Shown here in pieces: positions 1 through 8,327 of a stretch of 64,000 nt of DNA. The notes beneath the pieces are model-generated. The model did no database searches. It worked only from the letters and a program-made list of their open reading frames with translations, and had not been told where the DNA came from. Every line of letters starts with the position of its first letter. Position 1 is the first letter of the stretch. This DNA comes from Flaccisagitta enflata (lineage: Eukaryota; Chaetognatha; Sagittoidea; Aphragmophora): assembly GCA_965153355.1 (NCBI GenBank), contig OZ231126.1, positions 102,858,001 through 102,922,000 of the forward strand, written 5' to 3'. The position numbers were made by a program, and so were the translations under genes.

Positions 1-512
1 TTCTCCAATTCTATCACAGATCTCTCTAAAGAGGCTAAGAGATTGTATTGTCTTAGTATGACATCGAAAAAGTGTGTAAAGGTTTGTTGATTATGGATCA
101 AAAAACTAACCGGCAAAGCCTGGTTATTGCTCCTCGAGGCCCAGATAAAATTCTGAGTCTGATTTACCAAAGAGATTATGGCTATTGATGGGCTGAAATT
201 CACTCTCCACGCTTTTCTTTTTTTTATGAAATGCTCATGAAATATGCCCTTTAAGTACCGAAACAAAAATGGGCATAAATCAAGGGTTGCAGGCCAGAAG
301 TTAAGTATCGTTGGATCTGGCCTATGAGATGATAGTCTAAATGATACTTCTGAGCATATCATATTAGATGAGAGAGTTACTTGATTCCTCACATTTTCCC
401 AATGGTCCCTTGCTAAATCAAATAACTCTGGGGAGTAGTCATTTATAGCTACAGAGCTATTCAAGTCACTGCGGATTACAGAGTTTATTTGGTCGTTTGT
501 TAATGCACTCAT
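1..512 (-). CDS. Partial unrecognised protein at left edge of the Polinton-like element
   Basis: An open frame of 170 codons starts with ATG at 512 and runs off the window without a stop. Its start (MSALTNDQINSV) is followed by a mixed alpha/beta-looking sequence with hydrophobic stretches. It lies on the same strand as the capsid and integrase genes upstream, so it is probably the next gene of the same element. The hallmark gene missing from the rest of the element is the protein-primed DNA polymerase B, and an N-terminal part of that polymerase is possible by position. I see no exonuclease or polymerase motif in the visible part, so this is only a suggestion. Confidence 0.5.
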   Translation of the reverse strand, partial: MSALTNDQINSVIRSDLNSSVAINDYSPELFDLARDHWENVRNQVTLSSNMICSEVSFRLSSHRPDPTILNFWPATLDLCPFLFRYLKGIFHEHFIKKRKAWRVNFSPSIAIISLVNQTQNFIWASRSNNQALPVSFLIHNQQTFTHFFDVILRQYNLLASLERSVIELE

Positions 513-957
513 TTTTAGCGTTTTGGCGCACTGTGCATTTTTTTTTTCAGAAACAAACGTCAAACGGCGAAAACGATCTTAGAGAAAACGAATGGCGATG
601 CCAAAGTCTCCTTTCCAACTGGTGTCATTAAAGTTCATCATGGTGAGAATTTTTACTTTTTTTTTCATTCATGTCATATCTGTTAATAAAACAGTGAATT
701 CACTTCAATTAAAAACTTCAAATTCCAGTGTGGTAGGGTTATATTTTTAATCCATTTTACACGCAGTACACATTTATATACAGTTATACTAATCCATTAT
801 ATAACCAATTGGTCCACTGGTCATTCCATTTGAATAGTTTTCTTCTCCCAATGCCATCTTTCCATCTCATAGATATCCCTCAAACTGCCGCATTTCTCTT
901 CGATGCTCGTACAATAAGCCTTTAGCGTCTTTATTCCTGAAAAATGACCAACGATTA
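513..957. other. Gene-poor spacer
   Basis: AT-rich spacer between the left-edge ORF and the small basic protein, with short T runs at 541-551 and 656-667. A 63-codon minus frame (821-1012) overlaps the end of the basic gene, but nothing in it looks like a known protein. I see no clear feature. Confidence 0.4.
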
Positions 958-1206
958 TCATTTTCTTCTTAGTTTCCGTTGGGCCTCTACCACAAGAGCA
1001 TCTAGTCCGCACCGGCTTTTTCCGCGCTTCCCATGGCCAATAACGACTTCTTTCCGCTTCCGCCTTCGCGAACGACGAGAACGTTTGGACTTCTTAGACC
1101 GACGGCGACTTCGACGTTTACGCCCGCGGCGCCGCTTTTTTCTCGTTCCTCTTAAATGGTTAGCACGTAAAAATCTCCCGCGCTTATCTCTCCTAACCTT
1201 CGCCAT
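958..1206 (-). CDS. Protamine-like, Arg/Lys-rich small core protein
   Basis: 82 codons from an ATG at 1206. About half of residues 4-60 are Arg or Lys in runs such as RKKRRRGRKRRSRRRSKK, with few acidic residues. The C-terminus (GLDALVVEAQRKLRRK) could form a short amphipathic helix. Small proteins of this composition act as DNA-condensing core proteins in adenoviruses, and similar ORFs accompany capsid genes in adintovirus/Polinton elements. Here the gene lies 115 bp downstream of the major capsid gene on the same strand, which supports a virion DNA-packaging role by analogy. Composition alone drives the call, so homology to a particular adenovirus protein is not established. Confidence 0.55.
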   Translation of the reverse strand: MAKVRRDKRGRFLRANHLRGTRKKRRRGRKRRSRRRSKKSKRSRRSRRRKRKEVVIGHGKRGKSRCGLDALVVEAQRKLRRK

Positions 1207-1321
1207 ATATGTTTGTTTTTGTGATGCTTTCCAACTTAGGGTAAAACAAAATCATAACAATTTAAAAACATATATAAGATGCTTCATACAGCAACAAGTG
1301 TACTAGATAGGCAAAGACAAA

Positions 1322-2355
1322 TTAGCGCAATTCCAAATTCCCCGAGGCGTCACATGTCACCACTGCTCGCTCAAATGAGGCAATCTGGATAACCACGTTG
1401 CTACTCAAGGCCGAAGAAAAGCGCAAGCGAAAATCGAGAGCCTGTATGTATTGAGAGGGGTAGGGCGAGATGGGGCAGGGCAGGAGCAATAAGACCTTTG
1501 ACAACAATTGAATCAGTTGGTCCACTATTCACTCAACTATATCAATAACATGTACCGCGGTAGTGGTGAGGTTCAATCCATCTGGATCATCCATCAACTT
1601 TGATGGGGTTTGTTTGAACGAAATGACGAATAGAAATAAATCTTTGTTGAAACTGGTCATCAATAAAACATTATAATCAGATTAGACACAGCCGGATACA
1701 CAACTACCTCAGTCGCGTGCGGGTGGGCAGGGGCCATAATTAAGGCCTCTCCATCATTTGGGCAGGAGCAGTGAAGCCAAAACCTCAAAACCACAAAAAT
1801 GTAAGATGTGACGGACAGACCGACAGATGTACCGACAAACGGACCAACGGACGGACGGACCAACAAAGCGGGGTGTAGAGTCGCGTAGCACGCGACTAAA
1901 AGTTAACAACTCATAACTTTATACCGCTTTCGAGAGATGCTCTTTGATGCATTGGGAAAATTTTGCACCATTTGCTTGTAGAGATAATCCACGGCATATG
2001 AGTTTTCATCGGTCAAATCCATATTCGACAAAATCTCATTTTGAGGCATGCCAACTCCATTTTTGAATACTTGCAAATCAGCCAGACCCTCATGGGTGTA
2101 CCGAAACCTATATCAATTTTCCAAATTACTCATGGTTGTACCAAAATCTATATCAATTTTCAACATTACTCATTCTCACCAAATTTACCTATTTTTGTAG
2201 TTGCCAAGAAACTCAGCTTCCTTCTGGAACATGACAATCAATATCTCAGGCAGTTTGGCAAATTGACAAGCGTTGCTTAGAGAGTAGAGCTGTAAAGGGC
2301 AAGGCAGGGGCAGTGGCAGGGGCAGTATATCTTAAAAACCTGTTTTCTTTCTCTT

Positions 2356-2412
<57 letters not shown>

Positions 2413-4003
2413 CTGCCTCCGTCTATCTCCGTCTGCCTCCGTCTGTCTCTGTCTATCTATATGCCTATCTCTTTATCTTTCTCTTTCCCCAACCCAAACA
2501 TGCACCAACTCTCCCACTCACACTTACACTACTCCCACTTTGGAGGGTAAAGTGCCTTATTTTGTCAATTGGAATTACACGCTCCAATTTTTCACTGTTC
2601 ACGAGCGAATACCAACTGTTGCGAACGTTTGTCTCCAACTTGTAATAAGTTAGGCTCAATTTGGCGTTCTCAAGGAACATTTCATACTTGCTGGTATCAG
2701 ATTCTTCTTTTATGAAGATTTTGGATGAAGGAAACATTTCCATGGATACCTCAACCACTCTTTTTTGTGGAATTAAAAAAGGGAGACTGAAGTAGCGCGA
2801 GAGAAAGGACAAGGGCACATGGAAAGAATGTCCACTAGACTTGCCACATTTCTTGAGAAGTAACGCCCTCTCGTAAAGCCCTATTTAAATAACAAAACAG
2901 ATCATAATTTGCACCATGCCTCATCACTGAATACCTTACACTTATCTCCTTGTCTTTACTTATTCATACCTTTGTTCCAATTTTTCTTTTTCAAGCGAAA
3001 GGCTTTCATTTGGGCAGCGGTACGCTTTGTGCCACTTGCGATTATAGCATCATAATCCAAAACACCACACTGACCATTGCCGGCTCCTAATTAGAAATAC
3101 CTCATATAGCAAATCTATGGCAATATCAAATCTTCCTCAATAACAATTCTTTTAATTATTGTAACCCTCAATAACTCACCAGGAATTTGGTAAAAAAGGC
3201 AGAAACAGCGGGAACAATCACATACACAGATTTTGTCCTGCGTGCTGTCTGACGATGCTGGTACCAATAAAAAAATCATTGATGTTTAAATTTTAACATT
3301 ATTTCAAGCACTATCACACAATACCCAATACCCAATACCCAATAAACAATGCCAATACCCAATACCAAATACCCATTGCCCAATACCCAGTACCCATTGC
3401 CCAAATAGCCTATACCTATTGCCCAATACCCTTTACCCAATACCCAATACCCAACATCCAATACCCAATACCCAATACCCAATACACAAATACCCAATAC
3501 CCAATACCGAATGTCTAATACCCAATACTCACATGCATTCCCCTCTGTGTCCTCTCTAAAACCAGCTCCAAACAGATTTATTTCCCTCCACTCTGGTGTG
3601 TAGTCCAGCATCAAACGCAAAAAGAGGAGATGCGCAGAATATCGCTCATTTTCAAACGCTTCCTCCCCCGCCACCAATACTTTAACCGTCTCGAAAATCA
3701 ATATCGCCAAAAAGTTGACACAGGAAATCTGATCAGTCTCCGCATATTCCCCTCCATCTTTTTTCAATTTCAATGAAAATATCAACTCCGATTCAGGCCC
3801 ATAAAGTTCAGAGGGCAGAGTTGGGGGCAACTGAAAGTTCATTTTTTTTGCGTTTTTCAAGCTATTTGAGGGGGCAATTTCAACTCGGTGAGATCCAACA
3901 AGCCCCGCGTAATTTGGGGGAAGCAATGATATCTTGCAGATATTTGGAACGTTTATCTCACTGTCAACCAACATTTCCATGATTCCGTTTGGTATGGTTT
4001 GGC
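1322..4003 (-). CDS. Polinton/adintovirus-like double jelly-roll major capsid protein, intron-split, probably interrupted
   Basis: Eight exonic blocks can be followed on the minus strand: 3533-4003, 3180-3257, 2970-3086, 2528-2880, 2189-2289, about 1904-2107, 1556 to about 1662, and 1322-1441. At the junctions I could test, introns are GT-AG and the reading phase continues, giving about 510 residues, normal for Polinton capsids. Capsid-like features are a block ending VPLSFLSRYFSLP with LIPQKRVVEVSME beyond it, a Tyr-Leu-Tyr block after NGVGMPQNE, and a C-terminal LDFRLRFSSALSSNVVIQ strand. The first exon, with the initiator, is not placed; an acceptor lies at 4003/4004. The gap between the last two upstream blocks (1663-1903) is filled by an R1 repeat and a stop. 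This is likely the shell protein of a virus-like particle, in an old copy that may no longer make an intact product. Confidence 0.82.
1681..1901 (-). repeat. R1 dispersed repeat inserted in the capsid gene
   Basis: On the minus strand it begins TTTTAGTCGCGTGC, continues with a GGTCCGTCC-type simple repeat, then CACTGCTCCTGCCCAAATG, CCCTGCCCACCCGCACGCGACT, and a tail close to GGTAGCCGTGTATCC. The same order occurs at 42,603-42,796, 20,775-20,926 and 22,549-22,712. It separates two capsid coding blocks. An in-frame TAA at 1903-1905 lies at its edge. Confidence 0.7.
2357..2410. repeat. (CT)n microsatellite in a capsid intron
   Basis: About 27 CT units, followed by CTGCCTCCGT-type repeats, inside the intron between the capsid exons at 2189-2289 and 2528-2880. 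Confidence 0.95.
3300..3532. repeat. CCCAATA heptanucleotide array in a capsid intron
   Basis: About thirty imperfect copies of the 7-mer CCCAATA fill the intron between capsid exons 3180-3257 and 3533-4003. A 7-bp unit cycles through three frames. Because no frame gives a stop, the upstream exon reads on for about 90 codons as YWVLGIG-type repeats. The donor GTGAGT at 3527-3532 is the first intron sequence, so this readthrough is not expected in the mature protein. Confidence 0.93.
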
Positions 4004-4141
4004 CTGAAATGTTAAAAATACAATAATGGGCATGTTAACCGCTTTAATACCATTTACATTGCAACAACCATCACAGCAAATTTTACATAAAATGCAAATG
4101 GGGTACTGTAAGTCTACCCAACCATCTTTTCATGCATTTAG

Positions 4142-4714
4142 TCATTCTTTTTTGAATGAATAGAGATTGTTGTTTAATTTGTATGTGCCAGATTCCACCC
4201 GCCTACGAAGGACCGCTCCTAGGCGTCGTTGCAAATATTTGGTCGGCTGAAGCGAAAAGTTCCTCAGCAAGAACTCTTGGATGAACGAACGTCCCACTCC
4301 AATCTCGTGTCCCGCCAAAATGGCCTGGTCGACGAACCCCTCAAATTGATGCGCGGTAACGACGTCCCTCTTGCTTCGATCTTCCTCCAAAGCGCTGTTA
4401 CTCATATTAATCAACTCGGTCAGGCGCTCCTTGAAGATACACATGGCGTCATGAATGCTTTGCAACTTTGCATCCATCATATCCAGCCTCTCCTCCACCG
4501 ACGCACTGGACACCTTCGCGCATCCTCCTGCTACGCCTTCAACATCTTCATCGTTGCTCTCAATTGGAGTTTCATTGGTGCTCTGATCATCTCCATCGTT
4601 ACTCCCATCGTCTTCGTCGTAGCTCGACAAATCCTCGTCCATCAAATTCTTGGTTTTTTCATCGCCGTCTCCAACGCCAATCATCTTTTCTCCCTGGACG
4701 TTTTCCTCCATCAT
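4142..4714 (-). CDS. Acidic / coiled-coil / linker-histone-like winged-helix protein
   Basis: 190 codons from tandem ATGs at 4714 and 4711. Residues 10-60 are acidic and low complexity (Asp/Glu/Asn/Ser). About 68-112 look like a coiled coil (VEERLDMMDAKLQSIHDAM). From about 118 to the end the pattern fits a linker-histone H1/H5 globular domain: a first helix FEGFVDQAIL, then GVGRSFIQEFLLRNF, YLQRRLGAVLRRRVESG and a closing YKLNNNLYSFKK strand. This would be a DNA-binding protein of the Polinton element, perhaps for packaging or chromatin tethering. It sits directly upstream of the capsid gene on the same strand. The domain call rests on eye alignment to the H15 pattern, so a different winged-helix family is possible. 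Confidence 0.6.
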   Translation of the reverse strand: MMEENVQGEKMIGVGDGDEKTKNLMDEDLSSYDEDDGSNDGDDQSTNETPIESNDEDVEGVAGGCAKVSSASVEERLDMMDAKLQSIHDAMCIFKERLTELINMSNSALEEDRSKRDVVTAHQFEGFVDQAILAGHEIGVGRSFIQEFLLRNFSLQPTKYLQRRLGAVLRRRVESGTYKLNNNLYSFKKE

Positions 4715-4957
4715 TAGGTCAGTTTTTCACTTTTTTTTTTTAATTTTCTAATGTCAACTGCAATTATAAAATGTGGGGTACATCAACCATTTTTAGGTGC
4801 GACAAACCGCCTCTATAACTGGCTCTGTCCGTCGGTCGGTAGGTTGGTCGGTAACGCAATCTTATTACAATTTTTATATAATCTAACATTTACTACCACA
4901 TACAAAACCACGCTTTCAGTCCATTTGCCATTGCGTATAGCCTTTATTCGCATCCCT

Positions 4958-5425
4958 TTAGTCCATCCCAAATTCTTCAAAATATTGTTTCACAATTCCC
5001 TCCATCTTCTTTCTTCTCATTTGCCGCTTTTTCTTTCTTTTTTCCTCTCTTATCTTTCTACGGACAGCTTTCATACTTTCAAATGGCTTGTTTTTGGCGT
5101 AGCAGTCTCCACATGTCGCTTCACCGCATTCCCCCTTGCAATTTTTGCTCAGGGTTGCCAGTTCCAACCGAATGACTTCTTGACGATCCGTTGCTTCTTC
5201 CGCATGCCCATTTTTTCCATTGTCATTCTTGACCTTTTGCACGCCAACGTTGACCTTCTTCTGCTTTCTGCCATCGAGCCTGATCTTTGATGGACTGCCC
5301 TTTTCCATACTCGCTTCACCGACCTTTGTCCACGGCCCATAGATCATCAAATTGCAACTTTCAAAGCAGTTGCATTTGCGTTTTCTGAGAACTGGCATTA
5401 GGTCGACGACAGTATGTTTTTCCAT
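4958..5425 (-). CDS. Unrecognised Cys- and Lys-rich 155-aa protein
   Basis: Starts at an ATG at 5425. Features are a Cys pair near the N-terminus (KCNCFESCNL), a second cluster at about residues 97-110 (KNCKGECGEATCGDCYAKN) that could bind zinc, and a strongly basic coiled C-terminal third (RRKIREEKRKKKRQ). No signal peptide or membrane segment. It lies between the winged-helix gene and a 206-aa gene, both on the same strand. I do not recognise the family. The basic tail and the Cys clusters suggest nucleic-acid binding, but that is inference. Confidence 0.55.
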   Translation of the reverse strand: MEKHTVVDLMPVLRKRKCNCFESCNLMIYGPWTKVGEASMEKGSPSKIRLDGRKQKKVNVGVQKVKNDNGKNGHAEEATDRQEVIRLELATLSKNCKGECGEATCGDCYAKNKPFESMKAVRRKIREEKRKKKRQMRRKKMEGIVKQYFEEFGMD

Positions 5426-5528
5426 GCTTTTGATTGTCTATGCAGTATTTCTTCAATCAATTAATTTAAACTGTCAACAAAAACAAACCATATTCATACA
5501 TGCATGACCTCTTTTATCGGCAACAAAT

Positions 5529-6149
5529 TCAGTCAATCACAATGCAATCATCTTTGTCTTTATTCCCATTGTTTTTACTTCCCCCAAAAAGCGTTTCATT
5601 CCATCCCTTCACTTTTTCTTTCCACCTTTCCTCAGAACCGTCACTTCCCTCGGTTGTCTTCGTACTTTCCGCGCCAAAAAGCATTTGCCTCCACTCTTTC
5701 ACTTTTTCATCCCACCCAGGACCGTAACATTCCCCATTTCCGTTCGCACTGTCCGCCAATTCAGCGTCCAAATCGTCCCACGAAACCCAATCTCCACTCT
5801 TCTCACTGCAGTTGCCCATTTTTGCATTTCCAGCTGCTTTTTTCTTCTTTGCTTGTTCTCTCTTCTCTTGACGTTTTAACTGTTTCTTCATCAATTCCTC
5901 CATATCCGACGGGGGCCCAAAAGATTCAACCCTATGACTGCACCAAATTCCAGTTTGTCGCCTTCTTGAGTTCAAATTGTACATCTTTCTCTCCTTTTCA
6001 TCACATCTGTTTATTATCTCATACGCTTCCCGCACCTTCCTGTGCATATCTTCTTCATCAAAAGCGTCTCCATTGGCATATATGTCAATTATTCTACATA
6101 TTCCACGGTCTTTTTGGCATATAGGCAAATGTTTATGCTCCAACGACAT
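5529..6149 (-). CDS. Unrecognised 206-aa hydrophilic protein ending in a SUMO-interaction-like motif
   Basis: The frame is open from 6218, but the first ATG gives MSLEHKHLPICQKDRG at 6149. An AG acceptor (TTTTATGTGCAG) lies just before it, so a short upstream exon is possible. The N-terminal half has a block IIDIYANGDAFDEEDMHRK. The middle is a Lys-rich coil. Residues 140-200 contain two imperfect copies of a WxEKVKxWxxxLFG unit (GWDEKVKEWRQMLFG and RWKEKVKGWNETLFG). The end is CIVID, which resembles a SUMO-interaction motif. Family unknown. Same strand and tight spacing as its neighbours. Confidence 0.55.
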   Translation of the reverse strand: MSLEHKHLPICQKDRGICRIIDIYANGDAFDEEDMHRKVREAYEIINRCDEKERKMYNLNSRRRQTGIWCSHRVESFGPPSDMEELMKKQLKRQEKREQAKKKKAAGNAKMGNCSEKSGDWVSWDDLDAELADSANGNGECYGPGWDEKVKEWRQMLFGAESTKTTEGSDGSEERWKEKVKGWNETLFGGSKNNGNKDKDDCIVID

Positions 6150-6236
6150 CTGCTGCACATAAAACTGGGTTAATACAATGCTTATATACAAAATTAATCC
6201 ATCAACTAATTTTTTCAATCACTTAACCATTCATTG

Positions 6237-6635
6237 TCAATATTTCTCATCCTCTTCTCCGTCACTTGATTCAGTCCATGAGCTGTCACTCGAACTGTCA
6301 CTCGACGAACTGCTACTCGATGAGGATTCCGTCTCCTCCTTGTCTTTTTTTTTTCTTTTTTGGTCATTTTTTTTTTCATCTTTTTTACTTGTAGATTTCT
6401 TTCTTTTTTGGCTTCAACCTTCTTCTCTGTCTTTTTTTTTGGCCCCTTGGTCACCTTTTTTCACTTGTTTTTTCTTTTTCTTCACTTGCTTTTTCTTTTT
6501 CTTTTCTGCATTCTTGATGTCCTCGTTATAATTTTCCACGGCCGACTGGTTCTCTTTGGTTGTGGACAGTTCCAATCGATTTTTACCCTTTATCTTGGTC
6601 ATAATGACCTCCAACGCGTCACCCGTGATGCTCAT
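6237..6635 (-). pseudogene. Lys-rich then Ser/Asp-rich protein with an in-frame TGA
   Basis: The frame opens at the ATG at 6635 (MSITGDALEVIMTK). It runs through Lys-rich repeats to a TGA at 6414-6416, then stays in the same frame through more Lys-rich sequence into a Ser/Asp/Glu tail, and stops at a TGA at 6237-6239. Residue style continues across the TGA, so this looks like one coding unit of 132 codons carrying a nonsense change. An overlapping frame (6215-6454) is also open but is Lys/Arg low complexity and less convincing. The acidic Ser tail would be a good casein-kinase-2 substrate. Function unknown. Confidence 0.45.
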
Positions 6636-6684
6636 ATCTAGATTTTTTTGAAAATAATCAAATCAAAGCTAATTGAAAACTTTT

Positions 6685-7797
6685 TTACACTACTGGTATC
6701 AAACGGGAAAATGAATTATTGTACAAACAAAAATTCAGCTCCTCGATGCGTCGACAAGATGAAATCCTTTTGGTATGACAAATAAGTTTTTTTGTCTCAA
6801 AATTGTAAGATGATAGAATAGAATAGGTGTTACCGGCATAAAAAAAAGTCGGTTCTATCAATGTCTTGAATTCAATGTGACAAATCTTATCCTTTTCATC
6901 CAAAAACTGCACTAAACCACTAAGACTCATGCTACGACAAATTTTTAAAGACATCTTTTCTGAGTCGCTCATACAGTCATCTTTAGAGTTGCCTTTGAAA
7001 TTTGTCAGTTGAGACACCTCGTCATAAAATCCAAGAGCCAGAAATAAAGGACAATTAGCAAAAAACATCATTCCCTGGGCCATTTCCAACTTGACCCTGT
7101 TTTCACTATAAGATACATTAAATAACTCTTCTACTTTGTTTTTCCAACTCACTCCAGACTTTGACCGCCTCAAATCATAATTTGCCACCAAAGTACTATC
7201 TACATTCTTTCCATTTGCTTTAATGTCAACGTTAGGTCCATTCACAACTACTTCTCCAGAACGCGCAACAGCAGCAGTAGGATTTGCGTCACCCGCAGCA
7301 GCAGCGGCAGTAGGATTTGCGTCAACTGCAACAGCAGCAGCAGTAGAATTTGCGTCACCCGCAGCGGCAGCAGCTCCATTAACAGTCACCGCCGAATCGT
7401 TTGAACTCCCATTTGCTTCCGATGCAACTCCAGAGTCTGTCTCAGGTCTTACTTTCACTGATGCTTCTTTGTATTCACTACAAACAGTTGTATATACAAA
7501 ATTGTTGCATACAAGGCAATTCAATTGCTTGCAGAGATCCTCTATAGACGTATAATTTAGTTCAAAATGTCGTATTTCTTCTTTTTTTAAAAAGTTTTTG
7601 TCTTCTCCAAAAAACATGAAAAACTTCACATTTTTTTGTCTTTCAGTTATTGTCAAATTCTCTAAGCGCACAAACACTTTGTCCCTTTCATCGTAGTTAG
7701 GAGTTAATCCATTCAAATTCACGTGAAAAGAGCTTTTTTCCCTCACGTAGCATCCAGCTTTACTAGTGTCCACTCTAATTTCCCGCAAAACTTCCAT
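6685..7797 (-). CDS. Probable Polinton penton-like / minor capsid protein with an Ala-rich insert
   Basis: The first ATG is at 7797 (MEVLREIRVDTSKAG), although the frame is open to 7833. Residues 1-120 and 215-371 look globular and beta-rich. Between them lies a low-complexity insert with four imperfect copies of a VDANPTAAAAA-type unit (7255-7380), encoded by GCA-rich triplet repeats. The order N-terminal MExx strand, TSIEDLCKQLN, a strand with VKLEMAQG, then LFLALGFYDE resembles the minor-capsid/penton-like proteins of Polintons, where a short Leu-Gly-Phe motif follows a ligand-like strand. I assign it by that pattern and by position between the membrane protein and structural genes. No experimental family is confirmed by eye. 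Confidence 0.48.
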   Translation of the reverse strand: MEVLREIRVDTSKAGCYVREKSSFHVNLNGLTPNYDERDKVFVRLENLTITERQKNVKFFMFFGEDKNFLKKEEIRHFELNYTSIEDLCKQLNCLVCNNFVYTTVCSEYKEASVKVRPETDSGVASEANGSSNDSAVTVNGAAAAAGDANSTAAAVAVDANPTAAAAAGDANPTAAVARSGEVVVNGPNVDIKANGKNVDSTLVANYDLRRSKSGVSWKNKVEELFNVSYSENRVKLEMAQGMMFFANCPLFLALGFYDEVSQLTNFKGNSKDDCMSDSEKMSLKICRSMSLSGLVQFLDEKDKICHIEFKTLIEPTFFYAGNTYSILSSYNFETKKLICHTKRISSCRRIEELNFCLYNNSFSRLIPVV

Positions 7798-7829
7798 TTT
7801 ACTCAGTTCCCACACTTCATTTCTTCTTT

Positions 7830-8291
7830 TCAAACAAAATTACGCAGCGCGACATTTCTCCCCTTTCTTCCTACAGAGTCACCACCGCCCCCACTGCCAT
7901 GTTGCACTCCATTTGATGCCGCGTCAGTGCCGTCGCGGCTCCAATCACCAAGTCGAAAATTTACACTCAAATCGCGACCAAATCGCATCCGGACATGGGC
8001 AACCACCTTCCTTCCGAGCAAAAACATCACCATCAACACGGCAAAAATGACGAAGAGGCCTTTGATATACAGACCCAAAGCGTCAAGCCATTTCAGCTCA
8101 AATTCGACCTCCGGAATTTCAATTTCTTTGGTTGGTACTGTATCCACAAAGGTCGATACCGTGGAATAGCTATCAATGGGTTCCAAATCCACAGAGGTCG
8201 GTCTTGATAATTCTGTGAAAGTCACATTTGTGCTATTTGTCCATAACGGCCCCACCGAAGCAAATTCGATTCCTGAAGTGACATTCATCAT
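7830..8291 (-). CDS. Single-pass membrane protein
   Basis: 153 codons from an ATG at 8291 (tandem ATG ATG). The N-terminal part, about 77 residues, is Ser/Thr-rich with candidate N-glycosylation sites (NVT, NST). Residues 78-103 form one hydrophobic helix (GLYIKGLFVIFAVLMVMFLL), followed by a basic flank RKVVAHVRMRFGR, so a type I/III topology with a cytoplasmic C-terminus fits. No cleavable signal peptide is evident. The ORF is 36 bp downstream of the integrase stop, and its own stop lies 33 bp before the ATG of the penton-like gene. Role in virion or entry is unknown. Confidence 0.65.
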   Translation of the reverse strand: MMNVTSGIEFASVGPLWTNSTNVTFTELSRPTSVDLEPIDSYSTVSTFVDTVPTKEIEIPEVEFELKWLDALGLYIKGLFVIFAVLMVMFLLGRKVVAHVRMRFGRDLSVNFRLGDWSRDGTDAASNGVQHGSGGGGDSVGRKGRNVALRNFV

Positions 8292-8327
8292 TTTTTTTTT
8301 CTGTTACACACAAAGTAAAACACAATT

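Noticed and set aside
821-1012. 63-codon minus ORF
   Set aside because: Overlaps the end of the basic protein gene in another frame; no supporting feature.
1660-1866. 68-codon minus ORF
   Set aside because: It lies entirely in an R1 repeat; similar frames appear in other R1 copies.
3290-3530. YWVLGIG repeat protein or telomeric repeat
   Set aside because: It lies after a GTGAGT donor in the capsid gene, and the 7-mer CCCAATA is not a known animal telomere motif.
6215-6454. 79-codon Lys/Arg-rich minus ORF
   Set aside because: Alternative frame of the Lys-rich gene; the 6,635 frame continues into a coherent Ser/Asp tail, which this one does not.
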